Shown here in pieces: positions 16,551-25,242 of a DNA stretch of 34,545 nucleotides. The stretch comes from Paludibacteraceae bacterium (GTDB taxonomy: Bacteria; Bacteroidota; Bacteroidia; Bacteroidales; Paludibacteraceae). Under the pieces are notes generated by a model. It had not been told where the DNA came from, did no database searches, and saw only the letters and a program-made list of their open reading frames with translations. The translations under genes were made by a program, and so were the position numbers. Each line of letters begins with the position of its first letter. Within the stretch, counting starts at the first letter, position 1. The stretch is from the NCBI GenBank assembly GCA_024399615.1, contig JAKSNQ010000017.1, forward strand, positions 1 through 34,545. The letters are read 5' to 3'.

Positions 16551-17837
16551 ATGAAAACAAAATTAACTATATGTCTTTGGATTCTCTCTGTATTGCTTTT
16601 TGCATGCAAGGAGAAACCTGTTATTGACGATCCTATACTGGATGAAAAAATCAGTTTGACCCCTATATCTTTGGAACTCAAGGTGGGGGAGATGGGAATG
16701 ATTGACGCAGGTAGTGCACGCAATGTGGTGTGGTCTTCTTCTGACGATTCGGTTGCATCGGTGTATGCGGGTGTTGTTGAGGCGCATGCTATCGGTCGTG
16801 CTATCATTACTGCTAAGTCTGGCGAGCAATCTGCGACTTGCGTTGTTTACGTCAAGAGTATCGTTGGTACAACTTTGCGCATTACCCCTTTGCGAGTATC
16901 GCTGGAGGTCGGCGAAACCTATCAGATGAAGTCCTACAATACTTACGCTATGCCGGAAACATGGATTTCGTCCAATACCGATGCTGTTACTGTCTCCGAT
17001 CAGGGATTGGTAACGGCTGTGGCACCTGGCGTTTCTGTGATTACTGTCAAAACGGAAGCAGAAGAGGTCACGGCTATTGTCTCTGTCAACCATCATTGGG
17101 GGGACTATCATCTTGTTTGGTCTGACGAGTTTGATGGTACAGAATTGGATCGCAACACCTGGAATATCGAGCAAGGTGGTGGTGGATGGGGAAACAACGA
17201 GCTTCAGTACTATACCGATCGTTCGGAGAACCTCCGTGTAGAGAATGGTTATTTGGTCATTGAGGCACGTAAGGAAACCTATCAAAATCGCGAATACACA
17301 TCTGCTCGACTTCAGTCGCGTGGTAAAAAAGAGTTCCTCTACGGAAAAGTAGAGGCGCGTATCAAGTTCCCCGGAGGTGGGGGCACATGGCCGGCATTTT
17401 GGATGATGGGTAACAAAGGTGGATGGCCATCTTGTGGAGAAATCGATATCCAGGAGCATGTCGGTAATATGACCAAACGTGCCTCTTTTGCGCTCCATTC
17501 TCCTAAAAGACATGGTGGTTCATGCTGGAGCAAGACTACATGGTTTGACTACGACCTCGCCGAGGATTTCCATATCTATGGAGTAGAGTGGTGCAAGGAG
17601 GAGGAGAATGGAAAGGATGTCATTCGTTTTATGGTAGATAACGTGATCTATGCCGAGTGCTGGGGACAAGCTATCGATGGTAATGATGCATGGCCTTGGA
17701 CCAAACCACACTATATCATCTTCAACTGCGCAATTGGTGGAAACATGGGTGGCCGTGTGGATGATTCTATCTTTGAGCAACAACGACTCATGCTCGTCGA
17801 TTGGGTGCGTGTTTACCAACGTGAGGAGGCCCTGTAA
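16551..17837 (+). CDS. GH16 endo-beta-1,3-glucanase (laminarinase-like) lipoprotein with two Ig-like domains
   Basis: 428 residues. A lipoprotein signal ends in LFAC (Cys19), followed by KEKPVIDDPILDE, whose acidic residues favour surface export. Two bacterial Ig-like domains follow (about 34-102 and 107-178; SVASVYAGVVEAHAIGRAII and VTVSDQGLVTAVAPGVSVIT). The GH16 domain runs from about 184 to the end (YHLVWSDEFDGTELD, NNELQYYTDR, FLYGKVEARIKFPGG, TWPAFWMMG). The active-site strand is GEIDIQEH with the ExDxxE bulge typical of laminarinases: nucleophile Glu297, Asp299, acid/base Glu302. It would cut internal beta-1,3 (or mixed-linkage) bonds. The stem-loops before it probably lower its expression relative to the binding protein. 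Confidence 0.93.
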   Translation: MKTKLTICLWILSVLLFACKEKPVIDDPILDEKISLTPISLELKVGEMGMIDAGSARNVVWSSSDDSVASVYAGVVEAHAIGRAIITAKSGEQSATCVVYVKSIVGTTLRITPLRVSLEVGETYQMKSYNTYAMPETWISSNTDAVTVSDQGLVTAVAPGVSVITVKTEAEEVTAIVSVNHHWGDYHLVWSDEFDGTELDRNTWNIEQGGGGWGNNELQYYTDRSENLRVENGYLVIEARKETYQNREYTSARLQSRGKKEFLYGKVEARIKFPGGGGTWPAFWMMGNKGGWPSCGEIDIQEHVGNMTKRASFALHSPKRHGGSCWSKTTWFDYDLAEDFHIYGVEWCKEEENGKDVIRFMVDNVIYAECWGQAIDGNDAWPWTKPHYIIFNCAIGGNMGGRVDDSIFEQQRLMLVDWVRVYQREEAL

Positions 17838-17918
17838 CAACAGAAGACCTGACGATTCAGACAAAATACGTGTTATCGCAAAATTTGCTATGGTTTAACT
17901 TCGATAAAATTTAAAACA

Positions 17919-19217
17919 ATGAAATATTTCTCTTCTTTGCTATTGGCAGTTATCGCATGTGCTGCTATTGCTTGCAAACCAATCAACGGCCCTACTGATG
18001 ATAATGGGGGTAATGCTCAACCACAAGAAGTGGCAAATCAGATGCATAAGTCACCTAAGCGTGGTGTCGCTTTCAGTTTTACCAACCTGATGGACTTGCC
18101 TTTGCTCACCGATGCCATCTCGTGGAATTACAACTGGGGAAATACCCCTACCAACGATGCTGCAGATTGGTTCGATGCCAATGGAGTGGAGTATTGCCCG
18201 ATGTGCTGGAACGGCAATTACAGCAAGGATAAGATTCGTGCCTATGTGGCTGCGCATCCTTCTACCAAATATCTGTTGGCATTCAATGAACCCAATCTTA
18301 CCGACCAGGCAAACATGGTTCCTTCTAAGGCGGCAGAATTGTGGCCGGATGTAGTTGCTTTGGCAAAAGAACTGAATCTGAAGCTCGTCTCTCCTGCCAT
18401 GAACTATGGCACGTTGAACGGCTACTTTGATCCTATCAAGTGGATGGATGAGTTCCTCGCACAGCCTGGAGTTTCTATTGATGACATCGATGCTATTTCG
18501 CTACATTGCTACATGGGCTCTGCTGCTGGTCTGATTGGTTTTGTGGACAGCTTCCGTAAGTACAATAAACCGATTTGGATGACTGAGTTCTGTGCATGGG
18601 AAAACCTGTCCAGTGTAGAAGGACAGATGACCTACATGTGTCAGGTGCTCAACTATTTTGAACAAGAACCTGTTGTGGAGCGCTATGCTTGGTTTATCCC
18701 TCGCTACAAGAAACCGGGAGACTATCCATATATGCAGCTCCTCACGAATGGTAGCAGTCCGGAGTTGACCGAGTTGGGACAGATGTTCACTCACTTTTCT
18801 ACTTTCGACAAGTCGGTTTATCTGAATGCGTCTAAATATGTGTATGGTGGTGAGTACGTGGCTCTTTCCAGCAATAGTATTCAGGTTCGCCCCTGTACTG
18901 ATACCGAGATGGTGAAGCAGGCAGGAAAGCAAGGTCTGCTGATTTCAAATCTATCGTCGGGACTTAGTGCTACCTATCAGGTGGCTGTTCCTGAAAATGC
19001 TTCGCAACTGGTCATTCGCTATTCGGGTTACTCAGAGTCCATCTTTGAAGTGCTTGTGGATGGCAAGTCTTACAACTTTGCAGATGCTCCTCGTACCGGA
19101 AGCGACAAAACGTTTGCTGAGGCAATAGTACCTGTTAGCAATTTGAAGGGCAATCATACCATCACCATTTCCCTGGTGGATGGTTCTTGTTACCTCTCGG
19201 GTTTCTATATGAAATAA
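17919..19217 (+). CDS. GH128-type beta-1,3-glucanase lipoprotein
   Basis: 432 residues. The lipoprotein signal ends in AIAC (Cys19), followed by KPINGPTDDNGG. The catalytic domain (about 45-280) begins KRGVAFSFTNL and matches the Asl1-like/GH128 fold. Two key acids stand in typical settings: AFNEPNL (Glu124, probable acid/base) and IWMTEFCAW (Glu223, probable nucleophile), with ISLHCYMG and ERYAWFIPR between and after. The last 130 residues look like a CBM6-like beta-sandwich (YGGEYVALSSNS, YSGYSESIFEVLVDGKSYNF, HTITISLVDGSCYLSGFYMK). GH128 enzymes act on beta-1,3-glucans such as laminarin, curdlan and fungal wall glucan. It lies 81 bp after the GH16 gene. The family call rests on motifs, not a search. 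Confidence 0.85.
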   Translation: MKYFSSLLLAVIACAAIACKPINGPTDDNGGNAQPQEVANQMHKSPKRGVAFSFTNLMDLPLLTDAISWNYNWGNTPTNDAADWFDANGVEYCPMCWNGNYSKDKIRAYVAAHPSTKYLLAFNEPNLTDQANMVPSKAAELWPDVVALAKELNLKLVSPAMNYGTLNGYFDPIKWMDEFLAQPGVSIDDIDAISLHCYMGSAAGLIGFVDSFRKYNKPIWMTEFCAWENLSSVEGQMTYMCQVLNYFEQEPVVERYAWFIPRYKKPGDYPYMQLLTNGSSPELTELGQMFTHFSTFDKSVYLNASKYVYGGEYVALSSNSIQVRPCTDTEMVKQAGKQGLLISNLSSGLSATYQVAVPENASQLVIRYSGYSESIFEVLVDGKSYNFADAPRTGSDKTFAEAIVPVSNLKGNHTITISLVDGSCYLSGFYMK

Positions 19218-19248
19218 GCGATATTAATCGACAAATAGCGACATAATC

Positions 19249-19279
19249 CATAATTAGTGAAATCAATCATAATTAGTGA
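19249..19279. repeat. Short direct repeat before the second GH16 gene
   Basis: CATAATTAGTGA occurs at 19249-19260 and again at 19268-19279, 15 bases before the start codon at 19295. Confidence 0.7.
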
Positions 19280-19294
19280 TATAAGTACCGGGAT

Positions 19295-20809
19295 ATGAAA
19301 CGACAACTTTTATTTTCCATATTGTTCGCGTGTTGCGCGAGTGTGTATGCGCAAGCTGATGGAGCGGCTGCCAATTTGTTCAACGCTGCTACCACTACCA
19401 TGTCCAGTTGGTTTACCGGGGTGGACAATTGGAATGGTGAGAACCAATCGCGAGCTACCTGGGATAGAAATACCGGTACTGTAACGGTGCACATCAATCA
19501 GGACAAGAATGCCCAATGGAAGGCACAGATCAAACTCAATACTACGGGTATTGTGTTGGATGCCAGCAGATTGTATCGCTTTACCTGCAACATGAATACC
19601 AACAATGCCATAGGTAATGTAACGGTTAAGGTGTTTGATGATTCGGCGCTCAGTATGCGTTCTGCTCATGTCATTCAGCCTGGTGACAATACCGTCTCCA
19701 ATGGCACTTTCATGGGAGGTAGTATCGGCAATGGCATCATCGTGTTTGACTTTGGTTATGCCAAGTCGGGTGATGTAATCACTATCTCCAATATCATGCT
19801 GACAGAAACCGAACCCGATCCTATTCCCGAGCCCGGGGCTGATGGATATTCGCTCGTTTGGAACGAGGAATTCACAGATGGCAGTTTCGACCTCAATAAC
19901 TGGAATATCGAAACGACTGCCAATCCTGCCAACAACGAACTGCAATACTACTCCGATCGTGGTGTCAGCGTGGAACGTGATCCTGTAGAAGGTAAGCATT
20001 GCCTTGTACTCACGGCTCGTAAAGAGAGTCTTGGCGGGCGCCAATGTACCTCCGGTCGTGTTACGACTGAAAACAAAACCACATTCCTTTACGGCAAGAT
20101 TGAAGCGCGTATCTGGTTTCCCAATACCGGCAATGGTCTTTGGCCGGCCTTTTGGATGATGGGTAATGATATTGGTCAGGTAGGATGGCCTGCTTGTGGC
20201 GAGACCGACATTGTCGAATTGGGCAACAACGGAGGATACAATGGACGACAAGATCGTTTTTTCAATGGAGCCAGCCACTGGGGACCGCGTTGGGATCAGC
20301 ATTATCAGGCTGCCAATAGTATCACCAACGATTTCTCTGTAGAAGATGGGTTCCATATCTGGACTTGTATTTGGGACTCTACTCATGTGGCCATGTATGT
20401 GGACAAGGACACGCGCAACACACAGCCTTACTACGAGATGGCTATTCTTCCGAGCAGCAATTCGCGTGATCCGGGATATTATTTCCATAAGCGCAACTTC
20501 ATTTTGCTCAACTTGGCCATCGGTGGCGATTTTACCGGTATCCATAATGTCAATCAGATCACGGCATTGGCTGATGGTCCTCGCGCTATGTATATCGATT
20601 GGGTGCGCGTATATCAGAAGGAGAATGCGGCCAATCTTATCTCGGGTTCCGGATCGGATGAGGTCGAAGAGATTGATCCGGAGTGGCATGCCAATGCTGT
20701 AGATGATATCACACTTGAGTCAGAGGTAACCAAGTGCATTATTGATGGTCAAATATTCATCAGACGCAATGGTAAACTCTTTACCATACAGGGGCAGGAG
20801 ATAAGATAA
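19295..20809 (+). CDS. Secreted GH16 beta-glucanase with N-terminal CBM4/9-like module and C-terminal tail
   Basis: 504 residues. The signal peptide ends near SVYAQ and has no convincing lipobox. Residues about 25-165 form a CBM4/9-like sandwich (WDRNTGTVTVHINQDKNAQW, GNGIIVFDFGYAKSGDVITI). A Pro/Glu linker leads to the GH16 domain (about 181-445; YSLVWNEEFTDGSFD, NNELQYYSDR, FLYGKIEARIWFP, WPAFWMMGN) with active-site GETDIVEL (Glu303, Asp305, Glu308). The C-terminus carries the tail also seen on three other proteins here (IDGQIFIRRNGKLFTIQGQE). An endo-beta-1,3(4)-glucanase role is expected. The GH64 gene starts 3 bases after its stop, so the two are translationally linked. Confidence 0.92.
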   Translation: MKRQLLFSILFACCASVYAQADGAAANLFNAATTTMSSWFTGVDNWNGENQSRATWDRNTGTVTVHINQDKNAQWKAQIKLNTTGIVLDASRLYRFTCNMNTNNAIGNVTVKVFDDSALSMRSAHVIQPGDNTVSNGTFMGGSIGNGIIVFDFGYAKSGDVITISNIMLTETEPDPIPEPGADGYSLVWNEEFTDGSFDLNNWNIETTANPANNELQYYSDRGVSVERDPVEGKHCLVLTARKESLGGRQCTSGRVTTENKTTFLYGKIEARIWFPNTGNGLWPAFWMMGNDIGQVGWPACGETDIVELGNNGGYNGRQDRFFNGASHWGPRWDQHYQAANSITNDFSVEDGFHIWTCIWDSTHVAMYVDKDTRNTQPYYEMAILPSSNSRDPGYYFHKRNFILLNLAIGGDFTGIHNVNQITALADGPRAMYIDWVRVYQKENAANLISGSGSDEVEEIDPEWHANAVDDITLESEVTKCIIDGQIFIRRNGKLFTIQGQEIR

Positions 20810-20812
20810 GGG

Positions 20813-22558
20813 ATGAGAAAAGCGGTATCCATATTATTTGTTGCATGGCTGTTTTCCATGTCTGCGTGGGCGATTTTCCCCATGCAGTTGGTGAACAATT
20901 CTCCTTTTGACGACTCGCAGATTTACGTGGGAATATTGGGTGAGCGTTTGGGAGTGGCCATGGTGGGCCAACCTTTGGGTAGCAGTCCGCATATCTACTA
21001 CGACTTGAGCCAGAATAGTGCTTCTCGCGTCGTATTGGCTCCGCTCAACGAGTCGGTCAATACCCTTCACAAGCAGCCGGGCGATTGGGGATATGCCAAC
21101 GTGTTTACCACCTTGGATCAGATTCCGAATAAGACGATTTATATTGACAGGTCACAGGCCTGCCGCTTGTTCGTCAGCTTTGGCGAGCCGATGTATCTGC
21201 ATGCCTTCAACGCGGGCTATGCCGGGGCGGACCTGAATAACCCATCCGACCCAAACGCTACCCACCGATGGGAGGTGGCTGAGTTTACCTATGATCAATA
21301 TGACGTCATGTTCATCAACACCACGCGTGTGGATGCGTTCCAGTTCCCGATGGCTGTGGATCTGTATGGCGATGTGGCTGCAGGTGCCAACAATGCGCAC
21401 ATGAGTCGCGGCGAGGTGTGTACCTATTCCGAAGTAATTGGCAAATGGAACGAGGCCTATGCTACCACCAAGTATAACTATTGCAAGATCAATCGTATCA
21501 CGGCGGACACGTTGGGCCCTATCATCATGCAGCCATCTAAGGTGCAGCAGGTCAAGAACACGGGTACGTTTGATGACTATATCGACGAGATTTGGTCTGC
21601 TTTCCAAACCAAGACGCTCCGTGCGCGAATGGGGGAGATTGGCGTCTGGTATGGTCGTGTGGAGAATGGCATCTTCGTGATGCATCACGAGGGTGGGGCC
21701 GAAGTGGCCTATATTTCCAGACCTACGACCAACGATGTGATTGAAGGAGCGGGAACCTTCGCAATCGGCAGCGTGGATGACAAGCGCGTTCAGGCTCAGT
21801 TCTGCGGAGCTATGAATAGAGGTATGATTGACTGTGGTGCGGCTGATAATGTGGAGCAGAACTGGGGCGATACCGAGCGATTCTTCACTACCAATACCTA
21901 TAATGAATACGTGAAGTTCTTTCATCGTGCGGATATTTCGTTGGGTAAATATACCTATGCATTCTGCTATGACGACACGTTTGACCAGTCTTCTACTTGT
22001 GCCACCAGCCATCCGGCAAGTGTGACCCTCACCATAGGTGGGTATTCCGATCAACAGCCATTTGACACCGGCACAGGCGAATCCTTGGGAGGCAATCCAA
22101 CTCCAGGTGGCAACGATAACCCAGGCGGCAACTCTGGCGCTACGGAGGATACCGATGTGACGGCTCAGGGGCTGAGGTACTCGATGACCTTCACGCAGGA
22201 CGGATTGGACGTTACCGTGCAATTCAGCGTACTCAATCCGCAGGATTTTGTGGGACTGGTTCCCGTGGTTTGGGATCGAACCAATGGTTTTACCGAGTAC
22301 ATTGGCGTGGATACCCATACGTTTGAAAATTGTACGCCGGGCGAGGTACTGACCGTGGCATGCAAATGGATGTTTGCCGGAGGCGACACCTTTACGCGCG
22401 ACTACCAATATACCGTGGCTCCTCTTGGAGGAGTACCTACCGAAGTGGAAGAACTGCCGCAAGTTTCTTCCCAAGGAAAAATAGAGATTCGACCGGATGG
22501 CCGTGTGCTGATTATTCACGACGGCAGGTCCTACAATCTGATGGGCATGGAGTGGTAA
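20813..22558 (+). CDS. Secreted GH64-type endo-beta-1,3-glucanase with C-terminal module and tail
   Basis: 581 residues. The signal peptide ends near SAWA, without a lipobox. The catalytic part (about 22-410) shows GH64 landmarks: FPMQLVNNSPFDDSQIYVGI at the start, CRLFVSFGEP, and NPSDPNATHRWEVAEFTYD followed by FINTTRVDAFQFPMAVDLYG. The candidate acid is Glu157 (AEFTYD) and the candidate base Asp174 (RVDAF), by analogy with studied GH64 laminaripentaose-producing enzymes. A Gly/Pro/Asn linker (about 425-445) joins a roughly 90-residue beta module (YSMTFTQDGLDVTVQFSV, CKWMFAGGDTFTRDYQYTV) that looks carbohydrate-binding. The shared tail follows (RPDGRVLIIHDGRSYNLMG). GH64 is better known from Actinobacteria, so its presence in a Bacteroidales PUL is notable. 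Confidence 0.85.
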   Translation: MRKAVSILFVAWLFSMSAWAIFPMQLVNNSPFDDSQIYVGILGERLGVAMVGQPLGSSPHIYYDLSQNSASRVVLAPLNESVNTLHKQPGDWGYANVFTTLDQIPNKTIYIDRSQACRLFVSFGEPMYLHAFNAGYAGADLNNPSDPNATHRWEVAEFTYDQYDVMFINTTRVDAFQFPMAVDLYGDVAAGANNAHMSRGEVCTYSEVIGKWNEAYATTKYNYCKINRITADTLGPIIMQPSKVQQVKNTGTFDDYIDEIWSAFQTKTLRARMGEIGVWYGRVENGIFVMHHEGGAEVAYISRPTTNDVIEGAGTFAIGSVDDKRVQAQFCGAMNRGMIDCGAADNVEQNWGDTERFFTTNTYNEYVKFFHRADISLGKYTYAFCYDDTFDQSSTCATSHPASVTLTIGGYSDQQPFDTGTGESLGGNPTPGGNDNPGGNSGATEDTDVTAQGLRYSMTFTQDGLDVTVQFSVLNPQDFVGLVPVVWDRTNGFTEYIGVDTHTFENCTPGEVLTVACKWMFAGGDTFTRDYQYTVAPLGGVPTEVEELPQVSSQGKIEIRPDGRVLIIHDGRSYNLMGMEW

Positions 22559-22617
22559 GCCCAACGGGTTATTCAGTCGCTAAGCCCTAATCGGCTCATG
22601 CGCCTGAGCGAAACAAA

Positions 22618-23619
22618 ATGATTATGAAAAAGACAACATATTTGATGGTTGGCCTGCTGTTTGGCCTGATTATGAGTTCCTGCCAAAAGCAGGAAGAGTA
22701 TCAATTGGTATGGGCAGACGAGTTCGATGGAACAGAAGTCGATACTACCTATTGGAATTTTGAGGACAACGCCCGTGGTGGTGGAAATGCCGAGTTGCAG
22801 TATTTCACTCCCCGCAACGCTTCGATTGAGAAGCATCCTGTTTCGGGCGAATCATGCCTAGTGCTGAATGCACAACGTGAGGATTACTACTATACGGCTG
22901 CGGATGGCGAGCAGGGGTATCGTCCTGCTACGTCGGTGCGAATGAACACGCAGGACAAGATGGCCTTTACCTATGGTAAGATTGAGGCGCGTATTGCTTT
23001 CCCTTTCACCAAAGATGGTCTGTGGCCTGCCTTCTGGATGCTCGGAAATAATTTGGCTACCGACTTGGGAGACGATGATTCCATCGACGATATGGCGGAG
23101 GAACTGGCCAAGCAGGGCAGGGTACTCTGGCCTAAGTGTGGCGAGATAGATATCTGCGAGATGGGGCACGTCAGCGGTATCGAGATGGGCTTGCAGGACC
23201 GCCGTTTCAATGGAGCGGCACATTGGGGAGAAAGTTACAACAACGGACAGTACCCCAATACGGCCAATTTCGTGAATATTGATTATCCGGTACAGGGTGA
23301 TTTCCACACCTGGACGGTAATCTGGGAACCTGACACATTGGCGATGTATCTCGATCTGGATGCGAATCCAGAGGCGGAACCATATTTCGCACTCTCGTTG
23401 CGCAACAAGGAGCTGAACGAGCCGGGCCATTATTTCAACCACGATTTCTACCTGCTCTTCAATCTCTCTGTTGGAGGCTTCTTCCCAAATATGCCTAATC
23501 CCGACAAGTACTCCAAGGTGGTGCCGGCTGAATTGCTCGAGCCTGTTACGGGTCTGCCTGCCGATGGTACGCCTGTGAAGATGTACGTGGATTACGTCCG
23601 CTTGTATCAAAAGAAATAA
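22618..23619 (+). CDS. GH16 beta-glucanase lipoprotein (third in the locus)
   Basis: 333 residues; the ATG at 22624 is an equally good start. The lipoprotein signal ends in SSC (Cys22), followed by QKQEEYQ. Almost all of the rest is one GH16 domain (YQLVWADEFDGTEVD, NAELQYFTPRNASIEK, FTYGKIEARIAFPF, LWPAFWMLGN). The active-site strand is GEIDICEM: Glu176, Asp178, Glu181, counted from 22618. Between the WPAFWM strand and the active site lies an acidic insertion (DLGDDDSIDDMAEELAKQG) absent from the other two GH16 proteins here, which may change the substrate cleft. It has no added binding module, so it may act on imported oligosaccharides in the periplasm or as a second surface enzyme. Confidence 0.92.
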   Translation: MIMKKTTYLMVGLLFGLIMSSCQKQEEYQLVWADEFDGTEVDTTYWNFEDNARGGGNAELQYFTPRNASIEKHPVSGESCLVLNAQREDYYYTAADGEQGYRPATSVRMNTQDKMAFTYGKIEARIAFPFTKDGLWPAFWMLGNNLATDLGDDDSIDDMAEELAKQGRVLWPKCGEIDICEMGHVSGIEMGLQDRRFNGAAHWGESYNNGQYPNTANFVNIDYPVQGDFHTWTVIWEPDTLAMYLDLDANPEAEPYFALSLRNKELNEPGHYFNHDFYLLFNLSVGGFFPNMPNPDKYSKVVPAELLEPVTGLPADGTPVKMYVDYVRLYQKK

Positions 23620-23666
23620 TGCAAGGCTTTTTGGAGTTGAAAAAGAAATAATGCATGGCCCTTTGG
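23609..23666. repeat. 26-bp imperfect direct repeat between the GH16 and symporter genes
   Basis: The segments 23609-23634 and 23641-23666 both begin AAAAGAAATAATGCA and continue GGCTTTTTGG or GGCCCTTTGG. The first copy includes the GH16 stop codon, so the gap has apparently grown by local duplication. Confidence 0.75.
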
Positions 23667-23688
23667 GCAAAAAAAATAATAGAATATC

Positions 23689-25131
23689 ATGAAACTGTCA
23701 GTAAAAGAAAAACTCGGTTATTCGCTTGGCGACACCGCATCCCACTTTGTCTGGGACATGGTCAATTTTTGGCTCATTTTCTACTACACCGATGTGTTGG
23801 GCGTAAGTATCACATGGGCAACAACGATTGCTATTATTGGTACCGTAATGGACGCGGTGATGGACCCTATCGTGGGTATCTTTGCCGATCGAACCAACAC
23901 CAAGTTTGGTAAGTTCCGTCCGTTCCTTTTGTGGGGTGCAATCCCATTTGCGTTGTGTGCCTTCCTGGCTTTCTTCGGACCTGATTTGATGGGTAATGCG
24001 CAGATTGCATATGTCTTGACTACGTTCATTCTCTTGCGTATCATCTATGCCGTAGTGAACATCCCATATTCGTCGCTGGGTGCTGTGATGACCAACGACT
24101 CCATTGAGCGTGCCGGCTTGAACTCCTATCGCTTCGTGGCGGCCAATCTCGGTCAGTTGATCGTATCCGGTTTGGCTTTGTATGGCGTCTATTACCTGGG
24201 TGCCATGTGCGTGGAGGGAATCGACTATTCGTTGATGAGCGATGACTCGGCCCGCAAACTGTTTGCTGAGGCTTCTGATGCCAATGGTGAACTGATACGT
24301 GGCGCATACAAGTATGGTTTCCGTTATTTGGTGGCTATATTTGGCGTAATCAGTATCGTGCTGTTCTACATCACGTTCCGCACTACCAAAGAGCGTGTAG
24401 CGCCAGCCAAGAAGCAGGACAGCAACCTCTTCCGCGATTTCAAGTTCCTCTTCAAAAATCGCCCTTGGGTAGTGTTGACGTTGGTGGGTATTCTTTCCTT
24501 CATCATGTTTGCCATCCAGAACATCTCGGCTACTTATTATTTCAAGTATTATTGCGATGCCGAGTCGAAGGCACAACTGTTCAACCTGCTGGGCACCATC
24601 GCACTCATCATCGCTATTCCTACTACCAAACCGCTCGTTAAGCGCTTTGGTGGAAAGAATCTGTACATCGTGTGCTCGCTCTTGTCCGGTACCTTCTTCG
24701 CATTGCTCTATGTGGCAGGCGACAACATGGTGCTGATCAATATCTTCAACTGCCTGGGTAAGATCTCGTATGCGCCGGCTATCTCGTTGCTGTGGACTAT
24801 GTTGGCCGATGCTGCCGATTATGGTGATTGGAAATTCCAGCGTCGTACCACCGGTCTTTGCCTCTCTGCTGCTGTGTTTGCACAGAAGATCGGCTGGTCG
24901 ATCGGTGCTGCTATCTTGGGACAGATCATGGCCGGCGTGGGCTTTGACCCAGAAGCGATGACCACTTCTCAGATTCAGGCCGATGCCTCTATCATGAGCA
25001 CGATTCACGTTTTGTTCGGACTGATTCCGGGCATCCTCTATGCTTCTTGCGCTATCTTCCTCTTCTTCTATAATCTGGACAACAAGACCCTTCAGGAAAT
25101 GAAGGCAGATCTTGAGAAGCGCGAAGACTAA
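23689..25131 (+). CDS. GPH-family (MelB-like) sugar:cation symporter, inner membrane
   Basis: 480 residues with about 12 hydrophobic segments. The N-terminus (KLGYSLGDTASHFVWDMVNF) and the first cytoplasmic loop (DPIVGIFADRTNTKFGKFRP) are the signatures of the glycoside-pentoside-hexuronide:cation symporters within the major facilitator superfamily. A later segment, AADYGDWKFQRRTTGL, is also typical. It should move short beta-glucosides (laminaribiose or longer) from periplasm to cytosol with sodium or proton. The next gene encodes a cytosolic-type phosphorylase without a signal peptide, so the pair makes sense as uptake followed by phosphorolysis. Substrate is inferred from context. Confidence 0.92.
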   Translation: MKLSVKEKLGYSLGDTASHFVWDMVNFWLIFYYTDVLGVSITWATTIAIIGTVMDAVMDPIVGIFADRTNTKFGKFRPFLLWGAIPFALCAFLAFFGPDLMGNAQIAYVLTTFILLRIIYAVVNIPYSSLGAVMTNDSIERAGLNSYRFVAANLGQLIVSGLALYGVYYLGAMCVEGIDYSLMSDDSARKLFAEASDANGELIRGAYKYGFRYLVAIFGVISIVLFYITFRTTKERVAPAKKQDSNLFRDFKFLFKNRPWVVLTLVGILSFIMFAIQNISATYYFKYYCDAESKAQLFNLLGTIALIIAIPTTKPLVKRFGGKNLYIVCSLLSGTFFALLYVAGDNMVLINIFNCLGKISYAPAISLLWTMLADAADYGDWKFQRRTTGLCLSAAVFAQKIGWSIGAAILGQIMAGVGFDPEAMTTSQIQADASIMSTIHVLFGLIPGILYASCAIFLFFYNLDNKTLQEMKADLEKRED

Positions 25132-25147
25132 AAATTATTTTTAATTT

Positions 25148-25233
25148 GCAGTCCGGTTGTAAATAAACTTTTGCAGTTCGGCTGTAAATAAATTAGCAAA
25201 TAAAACTTAGCAGCTTTGCTGCAGATAAACTTA
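25148..25233. repeat. Three imperfect ~23-bp repeats before the phosphorylase gene
   Basis: Copies at about 25148-25170, 25173-25195 and 25210-25233 share the pattern GCAGTYCGGYTGTAAATAAA; the third is more diverged (GCAGCTTTGCTGCAGATAAA). The last ends about 10 bases before the start codon at 25243. Confidence 0.65.
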
Positions 25234-25242
25234 GTAAGAACT

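Noticed and set aside
21152-22564. Long minus-strand open frame (470 codons) opposite GH64
   Set aside because: It is antisense to a clear GH64 gene, with composition that mirrors the coding strand and no recognisable domain. The same applies to long antisense frames at 19310-20689, 23698-25008 and 32052-33656.
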